Positions 8,628 through 15,682 of a DNA stretch of 64,000 nt are shown here, in pieces. The notes beneath the pieces were generated by a model, which worked only from the letters and a program-made list of their open reading frames with translations, was not told the origin of the DNA and ran no database searches. The stretch spans positions 2,666,001 to 2,730,000 of the forward strand of contig NZ_JRKM01000001.1 in NCBI RefSeq assembly GCF_000768065.1, given 5' to 3'. The stretch's first letter is position 1; the number at the start of each line of letters is the position of its first letter. This DNA is from Aquabacterium sp. NJ1 (lineage in GTDB: Bacteria; Pseudomonadota; Gammaproteobacteria; Burkholderiales; Burkholderiaceae_C). Made by a program: the position numbers and the translations under genes.

Positions 8628-8921
8628 TCACCAGGCCACATCGGCCATGTCGTCTTTCCAGGCCATGCTGCTCTGGAGCCTGATGAGCAGGCCGATGAGG
8701 ATCAGGTCATAGTCCGCGTAAGCCAGAAAGTGCGCGGGCTGGCGGCCATTGAGGTCATCAAAGGGCGTGGACAACCACTGGGCCAGCCAGGCCCCGGGGC
8801 TTTGCCCTGGCCCGTGCCCTTGCACGTGAAGCTGCCGTGCTTCGACCTGTTCCAGCAGCCGGTGCAGCTTGGGGTAGGTGTCCAGATAGTCGGCGGGCAG
8901 CCCCATCGTTGTCTCCATCAT
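8628..8921 (-). CDS. Small protein with MbcA/ParS-like C-terminal region
   Basis: About 97 residues. The C-terminal half (AWLAQWLSTPFDDLNGRQP followed by a helix LILIGLLIRLQSSMAW) resembles the toxin-binding domain of MbcA/ParS/Xre antitoxins (W-L-x-x-P-x-x-x-L-x-G-x-x-P). No RES/ParT-type toxin gene is next to it, so it could be an orphan or an unrelated protein. Start is ATG at 8921 or the adjacent ATG at 8918; no strong ribosome site is seen. It is convergent with the H1-like gene. Confidence 0.5.
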   Translation of the reverse strand: MMETTMGLPADYLDTYPKLHRLLEQVEARQLHVQGHGPGQSPGAWLAQWLSTPFDDLNGRQPAHFLAYADYDLILIGLLIRLQSSMAWKDDMADVAW

Positions 8922-9099
8922 GTGTGCCCCACAGACTAGGCGCCTTGCTTGACAGGTGCGTGACCAAGGGCTGGCTTGTTGCGTCAGGCGTGCGCCAAAG
9001 CATGAACCGAACGCCTCATGCCGATCGGCGTGGCCCGTCTGCCATGCGTCACAGACCCGGCTTACGCTGTCCGGGCCCGCAGTGACCGAGACGCCCACC

Positions 9100-9363
9100 A
9101 TGCCGTACCCCCAGGACGAGACCATTTTCAAGCGCACCCACAAGGGCCAGGTGGTGGCCACGGCACGCAGGGGCTTGATGGACGAGCCCCAGCTCGCCCT
9201 GTTGCGCATGGTCAATGGCTACACGGCGGCGTGGGTGCTGGCGGGGTTGTCAGGCCTGGCCCTGGGTGCCGTGCTGGAGACGCTGCACGTGCTGGAAGGC
9301 AAGGGCCTGATCGAGCGCGTGCCCGGCGTCAGCGGCCCTCGTCCTGCTGCTCCAGCTGGCTGA
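9100..9363 (+). CDS. Small hypothetical protein, winged-helix-like
   Basis: 87 residues. The segment LALLRMVNGYTAAWVLAGLS followed by LETLHVLEGKGLIERV matches the helix-helix-wing rhythm of small winged-helix DNA-binding domains. It has no other domain. A GTG at 9082 is an alternative start. Its last 35 bp overlap the end of the convergent gene on the minus strand, and its Pro/Ala-rich tail (PRPAAPAG) comes from that overlap. Function unknown. Confidence 0.5.
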   Translation: MPYPQDETIFKRTHKGQVVATARRGLMDEPQLALLRMVNGYTAAWVLAGLSGLALGAVLETLHVLEGKGLIERVPGVSGPRPAAPAG

Positions 9364-9904
9364 GCGTTTGCTCCAGCGGGCGCAACTGGTCGAGCGCGGC
9401 CGCCACATTGAGCGCGGTGAACATGGCCTTGGCCTGGTCCACATGCTGGCGGGCGCACTTGGGGTTGCCGCCAAACAGGCAGGCAAAGGCGATGAACAGG
9501 TGCCCGTCGGCCACGTACTCGGGCACCTGGGCTTCGGCCACCAGCGCTTCACCGGCCATCTTCAGCGCCGCCATGTCATGCGTGCGCAAGGCGATCAGCG
9601 CCTTGATGCGCGAGGCAATCGTGCGGTTGAAGGGGCGGCCTTCGCTGCTGGCCAGCAACTCGCAACGCAGGGCGATGCTGGCGGCCGCGCCCATGTCGTC
9701 CTGCTCGTAGATCAGGGACACGGCTTCCTTGACGCGGTCACTGTCGCATGTGCCCTCGCCCGCGGCAAAGGCCTGTACATGGCGCGACGCGGTGGGGACG
9801 GGGTCAGGCTCCTTGACGGGCGCCGCCAGGCTGGGGCCCACACAAGCGACAGCCAGCAGCACAGCCAGCGTGCCTTTGAGGATGGGAGACGAAGCTTGCA
9901 ACAT
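9329..9904 (-). CDS. Predicted exported protein with TPR-like helices
   Basis: 191 residues. A Sec signal peptide (MLQASSPILKGTLAVLLAVACVGPSLAAP) is followed by an all-helical region with paired helices (AVSLIYEQDDMGAAASIAL, AFACLFGGNPKCARQHVDQA) resembling tetratricopeptide repeats. The start is supported by AGGAGG 4 nt upstream of the ATG; upstream codons in the same frame lack this. It overlaps the convergent small gene at its 3' end. Likely periplasmic; role unknown. Confidence 0.65.
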   Translation of the reverse strand: MLQASSPILKGTLAVLLAVACVGPSLAAPVKEPDPVPTASRHVQAFAAGEGTCDSDRVKEAVSLIYEQDDMGAAASIALRCELLASSEGRPFNRTIASRIKALIALRTHDMAALKMAGEALVAEAQVPEYVADGHLFIAFACLFGGNPKCARQHVDQAKAMFTALNVAAALDQLRPLEQTLSQLEQQDEGR

Positions 9905-10031
9905 GGTGCCTCCTGCGAGTGCTTGCACGTTGAGCGGGATATCGGCCGATATGGCCCATTCTTGAACGGGGGGCATGCAAGGTCAATGCCACCAGCGCGT
10001 TTTGCCTTCTAATCGAGGCTGAACAACCAGG

Positions 10032-10397
10032 GTGCCCACCGTGCCGCCAGACGATTCCATCCAGCAGCTTGCCCTGCGCCTGCAACAGTTCGCCGACGCG
10101 CGCGACTGGGGCCCCTTCCACTCGCCCAAGAACCTGGCCTCGGCCCTGATCGTCGAGGCCGGTGAACTGCTGGAGCACTTCCAGTGGATGACGGAAGCCC
10201 AGAGCCGCGAGCTGGACGCCGACAAGAAGCAACTGGTGGCCCACGAAATGGCCGACGTGTTGCTCTACCTGGTGCAGCTGTCGTCTGCGCTGGGGGTGGA
10301 CCTGATGGCGGCCGCCCGCGAGAAGATGGCGATCAACGAAAGCCGCTACCCGGTTGACCGCGCAAAGGGCAGCAGCCGCAAACACGATGAGCTGTAG
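10032..10397 (+). CDS. MazG-like nucleotide pyrophosphohydrolase
   Basis: 121 residues, the length of stand-alone small MazG/RS21-C6-type enzymes. The metal-binding signature is present: EAGELLEHFQW and EMADVLLYLVQL supply the E-x-x-E and E-x-x-D pairs. Members hydrolyse (often non-canonical) NTPs or dNTPs to the monophosphate. GTG codons at 10032 and 10041 are both possible starts. The C-terminus (RYPVDRAKGSSRKHDEL) is the usual basic end of this subfamily. Confidence 0.88.
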   Translation: MPTVPPDDSIQQLALRLQQFADARDWGPFHSPKNLASALIVEAGELLEHFQWMTEAQSRELDADKKQLVAHEMADVLLYLVQLSSALGVDLMAAAREKMAINESRYPVDRAKGSSRKHDEL

Positions 10398-10415
10398 CTT
10401 GCACAATAAGCAAGC
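10397..10415. repeat. Inverted repeat directly after the MazG-like gene
   Basis: Arms GCTTGC and GCAAGC around ACAATAA begin at the last base of the TAG stop. An AT-rich stretch (GAATTTTGG) follows, so this could be a weak terminator separating the pyrophosphohydrolase from the AlbA_2 gene. The stem is short and the T-run is only four bases. Confidence 0.35.
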
Positions 10416-10518
10416 ATGTTGAATTTTGGGAGCGCTCTCCAAGTGGCATTGATCAAAGAACGAGCCTGTCTGCTGATGTTGAATGCATCCGTCAATCGGC
10501 ATATGCCGGGTACTTTCG

Positions 10519-12426
10519 ATGCGTGAAGCACTCGACCTCTTGAACGAGCTCAACGAGCTGGACGAGTCCGTTCGCATTGAGGCCAAGCGCGCAAGTGAAC
10601 TTGGCAAGTCGGTGCTGCAGACGGTGGTGGCTTTCGCCAATGAACCTGGCCTTGGGGGTGGATACCTGTTGTTGGGTGTCGATTGGAAGACCGATGAAAA
10701 GGGGGATGTGGTGTATTGGGCCGCAGGCCTGCCTGATCCAGACAAGACCCAGAAGGACCTGGCCACGCAGTGCGCCAGCAGTCTGAACACGGTGCTTCGA
10801 CCAGAGATGCAGGTCGAACAGGTCAACGGCAAGCCTGTGCTGGTGGTTTTTGTTCCTGAGGTCGAGCCCTCTCAGAAGCCGGTCTATTTGAAGGCGACTG
10901 GGTTACCTCGCGGCGCCTATCGCCGTATCGGGTCTACCGATCAACACTGTGTTGACGAAGACCTTTGGGTGCTGCGCGGTGAGACTCAGCCGCAGATGGG
11001 CCCGGACATGATGATGGTCGCGGATGCCACTCGTGAAGACATTGATTCGCAGGCTGTGGCCGAGTACCGGCGCTTGCGCGTGGATGTCAACCCAGGCGCA
11101 GAGGAGTTGGCCTACGGTGATGATGACCTATTGGAGGGTATCTGCGCGCTGCGCCGTGTAGATGGCGTTTTGCGTCCGACCGTTGCCGGCATTGTGTTGT
11201 TTGGCAAGACCTTGGCCTTGCGCCGCTTGATGCCCGCTTTGCGTATCGACTATGTGAGAGTGGCAGGCACCCAATGGGTCCAAGATGCTGATGAGCGCTT
11301 TACCACCACGCTGGATGTACGCAAGCCATTGCTGTTGGCGCTGAAGCAGATACAAAACACGATCTTGGACGATTTGCCCAAGGGGTTTCGCCTCCATGCA
11401 GGCGAGTTGCAAAGTCGACAAGAGCCCGTGTTGCCCAGTAAGGTGATCCGCGAGGCATTGGCTAACGCAACCATGCACCGCAGCTACCAGGTTCACAGCC
11501 CGGTGCAAATCATTCGTTACAGCAACCGCATCGAGATACTGAATCCGGGTTTTTCGCTCAAACACGTGGCCGACCTGGGGAGCCCCGGATCTCGCGTGCG
11601 CAACCCGGCCATCGCGGCAGTGCTCCACGACCTGCATTGGGCGGAGACCAAGGGCTCTGGGGTGCGAGCCATGCGCAGACTGTCATCCGAAGCGGGCTTG
11701 CCTCTGCCTGAGTTCCAGTCGGATCGCCAGCGCAATGAGTTCAAAGTCACGCTTTTTTTGCATCACTTGTTGACCGAGGACGATTATCAGTGGCTCAGGA
11801 GCCTGAGTTCGGAACCGCCTTCGGCCGACGAAGCCAAGGTCTTGATCTATGCCCGGGAGACTGGGGCGGTCGACAATACGGCGTGTCGCGATGTATGCGG
11901 CCTGGATACGCTGACCGCCAGCCGGGTTCTGCGCCGTTTGCGTGATCGACGTTTGCTGGTTAAACAGGATTCGGGTAGCCGAACCTATTACGTGCTGGCG
12001 ACCGAATCTGGCGTACCAGCCCTGAGCGCCAATCCCCACCAGTTGCACCTGGACATGTCGGCAGACGCCTTGACGCAGGACGCGCCAGCATGGGGGGATT
12101 ATCCGAATCCCCCCATGCTCGCGCCCAAATCCCCCCATGTAGAGGGCGAGATTCCCCCCGAGCTACTGGCGCGCATCGCCGAGGCGGGTGGCAAGCCGCG
12201 TCAGGCTCAGGTCCGAGAATTGGTGCTGGCGCTGTGCGAGCTGAGGCCATTCACGGTGGTTGAGCTCTGCCGGGTGTTAGGTCGCAGCGACCCCAAAGAG
12301 CTTCGACGTACCTACCTGCGACCATTGCGTGAAGCGGGTTTGCTGACCTTGCTTTATCCCGAGACAGAAAAACATCCACATCAGGCATATGTGGTGACAG
12401 ATGCCCATTCGACAGACCTGGAGTGA
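10519..12426 (+). CDS. AlbA_2 (Schlafen-type) domain / ATP-binding protein
   Basis: 635 residues. The N-terminus carries an AlbA_2 domain (residues about 15-150: VRIEAKRASELGKSVLQTVVAFAN, GGGYLLLGV). A GHKL ATPase-like region follows, with the N-box VIREALANATMHRSY near residue 310 and a G-rich KGSGVRAM near 385. The C-terminal part holds two winged-helix-like segments (TASRVLRRLRDRRLLVKQ; PKELRRTYLRPLREAGLL). Such proteins are annotated as putative transcriptional regulators/RecG-like and occur among accessory and defence-associated genes. No partner gene is adjacent. Base composition looks less GC-rich than flanking genes, a hint of transfer. An in-frame ATG 12 codons earlier is the alternative start. 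Confidence 0.8.
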   Translation: MREALDLLNELNELDESVRIEAKRASELGKSVLQTVVAFANEPGLGGGYLLLGVDWKTDEKGDVVYWAAGLPDPDKTQKDLATQCASSLNTVLRPEMQVEQVNGKPVLVVFVPEVEPSQKPVYLKATGLPRGAYRRIGSTDQHCVDEDLWVLRGETQPQMGPDMMMVADATREDIDSQAVAEYRRLRVDVNPGAEELAYGDDDLLEGICALRRVDGVLRPTVAGIVLFGKTLALRRLMPALRIDYVRVAGTQWVQDADERFTTTLDVRKPLLLALKQIQNTILDDLPKGFRLHAGELQSRQEPVLPSKVIREALANATMHRSYQVHSPVQIIRYSNRIEILNPGFSLKHVADLGSPGSRVRNPAIAAVLHDLHWAETKGSGVRAMRRLSSEAGLPLPEFQSDRQRNEFKVTLFLHHLLTEDDYQWLRSLSSEPPSADEAKVLIYARETGAVDNTACRDVCGLDTLTASRVLRRLRDRRLLVKQDSGSRTYYVLATESGVPALSANPHQLHLDMSADALTQDAPAWGDYPNPPMLAPKSPHVEGEIPPELLARIAEAGGKPRQAQVRELVLALCELRPFTVVELCRVLGRSDPKELRRTYLRPLREAGLLTLLYPETEKHPHQAYVVTDAHSTDLE

Positions 12427-12490
12427 GCAGCCTCACCAGTATCTTGAATTGGCTTGGCGCATGACATTGGCCATCTCGATCGCAAGTCGT

Positions 12491-13156
12491 TCACCCCGTC
12501 AAGGGCACGAACGCCACCGGCAACAAGCTCGCCTGTGTCACTTGCCCCTGGTCGTCCTTGCAGACCCGCACCAGCGCTTGCCGCCCATGCTGCGGCCCCA
12601 CGGGGACCACCAGGCGGCCGCCGGGTTTGAGCTGATCCAGCAGGGCCGGCGGGATCACGGGTGAAGCCGCCGTCACGAGGATGGCGTCATACGGCGCCCC
12701 AGCCGGCCAGCCACGGTGCCCATCACTGTGGTGCACCTGCACGTTGTGGATGCCCATGCCTTGCAGGCGTTGCGCCGCCGTACGGGCCAGGGGCCCGATC
12801 ACCTCGACCGATTGCACCTGCCGCACCAGGCCTGCCAGCACCGCCGCCTGGTAGCCCGAGCCGGTGCCGACTTCCAGCACCACGTCATCGGCCTGGGGCT
12901 CGATCAGGTCCGTCATCAAGGCCACGATGAAGGGTTGCGAGATGGTCTGCTGGTGGCCGATGGGCAAGGGCGCGTCCAGCCAGGCTTCGTCTTGCAGATC
13001 GGGGTCGACAAAGACGTCGCGGGGCACGGTCGCCATGGCCTGCATGACCCGGTCGGACAGCTCGGGGCGGCCGGTCTCGGGGCCGCACAGGCGTGCCTCG
13101 GCGCGGATGTGATCCAGCAAAGCGTGGATGGCCTGGTCGCGGTGAAGAGGGCTCAT
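12491..13156 (-). CDS. pcm: Protein-L-isoaspartate O-methyltransferase
   Basis: 221 residues, normal for Pcm. It repairs isoaspartyl residues in aged proteins with S-adenosylmethionine. Family motifs are clear: PRDVFV, the substrate loop LPIGHQQTISQPFIVALMT, the SAM-binding VLEVGTGSGYQAAVLA, and GGRLVVPVG near the end. It is convergent with the AlbA_2 gene and divergent from the small membrane protein. Confidence 0.95.
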   Translation of the reverse strand: MSPLHRDQAIHALLDHIRAEARLCGPETGRPELSDRVMQAMATVPRDVFVDPDLQDEAWLDAPLPIGHQQTISQPFIVALMTDLIEPQADDVVLEVGTGSGYQAAVLAGLVRQVQSVEVIGPLARTAAQRLQGMGIHNVQVHHSDGHRGWPAGAPYDAILVTAASPVIPPALLDQLKPGGRLVVPVGPQHGRQALVRVCKDDQGQVTQASLLPVAFVPLTG

Positions 13157-13242
13157 GCCAGCCTACCCTTGTCAGCCTGTCATGGGTGCCAGCATAGGAC
13201 CAGGCGGCGTTCGTTTCAATGCGGGGTGCGCATAATGCCCGC

Positions 13243-13578
13243 ATGACTTCGCCTTCCCCCAAGCCCTTGTCCTTCAAGGTGGCCCTGGGCGGCGCCATCT
13301 GGCTGGGGCTGACCTGGCTGGCCTACGCGCTGTTCCTGGTCAACACGCCCCTCACCTTGCAAAGCGTGCAGGCCGGCCCCATCACCATGGCCGGTGGCGC
13401 CGTCATGGCCTGCACCGCCATGGCCTTGCTGCTGATGGGCGCGGCCTTGATCAAGCTGGCCTTGCTGAAGCGCCGTGACGCTTCCCTGGTCATGGCCGTC
13501 ATCTGGTCGATGGGTGCCCTCTCGCTGGCGTTTTCGATCTACATGCTGACCAGGCCCTTGCTGGCCTCGGCCATCTGA
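13243..13578 (+). CDS. Small inner-membrane protein, 111 aa
   Basis: Three hydrophobic helices are visible: residues about 15-36 (GGAIWLGLTWLAYALFLV), 49-72 (MAGGAVMACTAMALLLMGAALIKLALL) and 80-102. A short polar N-terminus and a KRRD loop follow the positive-inside rule. No family recognised. The ATG used begins MTSPSPKPLSF; an upstream in-frame start is less likely. It is divergent from pcm and convergent with the 44-residue gene. Confidence 0.65.
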   Translation: MTSPSPKPLSFKVALGGAIWLGLTWLAYALFLVNTPLTLQSVQAGPITMAGGAVMACTAMALLLMGAALIKLALLKRRDASLVMAVIWSMGALSLAFSIYMLTRPLLASAI

Positions 13579-13591
13579 AGCCTGCAGCGCC

Positions 13592-13726
13592 TCAGCGGGG
13601 CACGAGCTGGCAGGCCCTGGTGTCGGGGTTGCACACGCGGACCAGCTTGCTTTTCACATGCGTGGCAAACAGCCCTTGTGCAATCACCACGGCGGTGATC
13701 ACTGCGATAGACAGACGGATGCTCAT
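13592..13726 (-). CDS. 44-residue small membrane or secreted peptide
   Basis: A very short gene with a strong Shine-Dalgarno, AGGAGG 6 nt before the ATG. The product MSIRLSIAVITAVVIAQGLF starts with a hydrophobic helix, then a basic stretch (HVKSKLVR) and two cysteines (VCNPDTRACQ) that could form a disulphide if exported. No family recognised. The good ribosome site and signal-anchor-like start argue it is real. Confidence 0.5.
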   Translation of the reverse strand: MSIRLSIAVITAVVIAQGLFATHVKSKLVRVCNPDTRACQLVPR

Positions 13727-14090
13727 GACGACCTCCTGCCCATGACGTGATGGGCCTTGCATCAAGGCTAGAACTTGTCGCGCCTTCTGACCATAGGGGC
13801 CCTACCTGAAAAATTGGCAAAGCGTGCAGAAGTGAGAAAGCGTGCCCAGCTTGTTCAGGGGGGTGATGACGCCATCTGAAAAGCCCGTGCCTTGGTCCTG
13901 CTTGCGCGAACGTGTCGCTGTTTGCCCTTCCTGCCTCATGACCATTGACTTGAGTCAACTGCACACCCCCCTAGAACATAGTCTTTAACGGTTTTGAAAC
14001 CTCTGTTCTCATAGACTGAAATCCAGTTTCATCTCTGAGGAATGAGGCAAAAATGCAGTGGGGTGGATGCGGCTTCAAGGGCGGCCGTTC
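13727..14090. promoter_or_regulatory. Upstream region of the eCIS operon
   Basis: This 364-bp gene-free stretch should hold the promoter for the 24-kb contractile system operon. Visible structure: a 14-bp palindrome with arms TTGACT/AGTCAA around TG (13945-13958), a 12-bp palindrome GGTTT-TG-AAACC (13990-14001), and a direct repeat AAAGCGTGC at 13819 and 13837 (18-bp period). The segment 13975-14035 is AT-rich for this genome. No convincing -35/-10 pair or sigma54 site was found. Confidence 0.4.
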
Positions 14091-14663
14091 ATGATCGAAC
14101 TCGCCTTGAAGTTCCTCAGCGACGAGGCCAATGGCTTCATGGCGCGCCGGCTTGGCCTGGACCTGGGCAAGCTGGACGTTGGCCCCTTTGTGGACTACAC
14201 CACCGGTGCCCTGGCCATCGGCATGGACACCACGCGCATGACGCTGTTCCAGATCGAGGAAGAGCGCGTGATGCGCGAGCAGTTGCCCGTGCGTCAGATC
14301 GTGGGCGGTCGTGAACTGACCCTGCCCCCACCCCTGAAGGTCAACCTCATCGTCGTCGTCAGCGGGCGCTTTCAGAAGTACGACCAGTGCCTGCGCCAGT
14401 TGTCGCTGCTGCTGACCTTCTTCCAGTCACACCCCGTCTTCACACCGGCTGATTACCCCGGCATGCCGGCGGGCATCGAGCGCCTGTCGGTCGAGCTGTT
14501 GAACTACGGCCCCGAGCAGCTCAACCAGTTGTGGACGTGCATCGGCAGCAAGCACCTGCCGTCCATGGTCTACCGCGTGCGTTTGCTGTGGCTGCAGGAT
14601 GTCGAGCCGCAGGGCACGGGCCAGCCCGTCACCGGCATCCAGACGCGCATGGAGATGCGATGA
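14091..14663 (+). CDS. eCIS cap protein (DUF4255, Afp16/Pvc16-like)
   Basis: 190 residues with the DUF4255 layout: an N-terminal helix MIELALKFLSDEANGFMARR, then β-rich blocks (PPPLKVNLIVVVSGRF) and YDQCLRQLSLLLTFFQSHPVFT. In Afp/PVC particles this protein caps the tube and sheath at the end away from the baseplate and sets particle length. The ATG used gives the family-typical start; codons upstream are in frame but lack homology-like sequence. It opens the operon, and its stop overlaps the next start (ATGA). Confidence 0.85.
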   Translation: MIELALKFLSDEANGFMARRLGLDLGKLDVGPFVDYTTGALAIGMDTTRMTLFQIEEERVMREQLPVRQIVGGRELTLPPPLKVNLIVVVSGRFQKYDQCLRQLSLLLTFFQSHPVFTPADYPGMPAGIERLSVELLNYGPEQLNQLWTCIGSKHLPSMVYRVRLLWLQDVEPQGTGQPVTGIQTRMEMR

Positions 14664-15667
14664 ACACGGGCTTTCGCACGCTGTGGACCATCGCCGTGTC
14701 GCACGCCTTTCATGGCGGCGTGTGTGATGCGCTCGCGTTCGTCGTGCCGCCCGCCACGCAGGACGCGCTCAAGGCCATGCGGGCCATGGCGCGCGAGATC
14801 GATGGCCGCCTGCATGTGCTGATCGAAGAAGACGCCGATGGCCACGCCCTGATCGACAGCACGGGCCGCACCCTGGTGTTTGGCCTGGCGCCACGCAGCG
14901 CCACCTTCGTGCAGTACACCGCTGACATGGGGCTGGCCAAGGGCCAGCAGGCCTTGTTTGCCAATGCCGCTTCGGTGGATGCCATCGATGCCCAGCCCAC
15001 GGGTGTGCGCATCACGGGCGGCCGCATGGGCATCACGCCGCTGCGTGAGGAGCGCCCCCTGACCTTGCGTGCCATCAATCATGAAGGCCTGCCCAAAGCC
15101 AGCATCACCCTGTCGCCTACCGATGCCACTTGGCAATGGGATGCCGGCGCGCTGCAAGGCGAGGTGCTGGTTACCGAAGAAGCCCAGCCCGGTGTGGTGT
15201 TGGCGCAGCAGCGCCTGTTCATCGCGCCTGGCCTCAATGATTGCTGGGGTGCGCTGTCATTGACCGTGTCGGCTGATCACATCGCGCATGGCCATGACTT
15301 CACCTTGACGCTGCCCGCCCGCGAAGACGTGCTGCGCTACTACGTGCTGGTCAAGCCCGCCAACCAGGCGGACTTCGACAGCATTCAGATCCAGGACCAG
15401 GGCGCGGCCACCGACAGCCGCCCCCCCCTTACCTTCACGCGCCATGTGCCGCCTTTCGGCCAGGGCCATCTCTCACCTGACCTGCTGGACCCGGGGCACA
15501 CCCGCCAGCTCGTGCTGTTCGAAGCCAACGCGCCCATGGCCCGCCAGGCCCGGGGCCCGCATGGCATCGCCTTGCAGCGCCAGGGTGAAGTGCTCATCGG
15601 TGATCTGCCCCAGCCCGGGGCCGATCGCAGCGATGCCCAGTTTGTTGTCCACCTCAGTAAACCGTAG
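14660..15667 (+). CDS. eCIS-associated protein of unknown function, 335 aa
   Basis: Starts MNTGFRTLWTIAVSHAFHGG by ATGA overlap with the cap gene. The rest alternates short β-strand-like segments and loops, with a Gly/Pro-rich end, and looks like a multi-β-domain protein with no signal peptide or membrane helix. I recognise no named family. Its position between cap and sheath, with coupled translation, implies a role in cap/terminus assembly or a surface decoration; that is inference. Confidence 0.75.
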   Translation: MNTGFRTLWTIAVSHAFHGGVCDALAFVVPPATQDALKAMRAMAREIDGRLHVLIEEDADGHALIDSTGRTLVFGLAPRSATFVQYTADMGLAKGQQALFANAASVDAIDAQPTGVRITGGRMGITPLREERPLTLRAINHEGLPKASITLSPTDATWQWDAGALQGEVLVTEEAQPGVVLAQQRLFIAPGLNDCWGALSLTVSADHIAHGHDFTLTLPAREDVLRYYVLVKPANQADFDSIQIQDQGAATDSRPPLTFTRHVPPFGQGHLSPDLLDPGHTRQLVLFEANAPMARQARGPHGIALQRQGEVLIGDLPQPGADRSDAQFVVHLSKP

Positions 15668-15682
15668 AGGAGCGAATCCGCC

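Noticed and set aside
13539..13964. 141-codon minus-strand frame
   Set aside because: Basic, Arg/His-rich composition without domain; the smaller frame with AGGAGG on the same strand is better supported.
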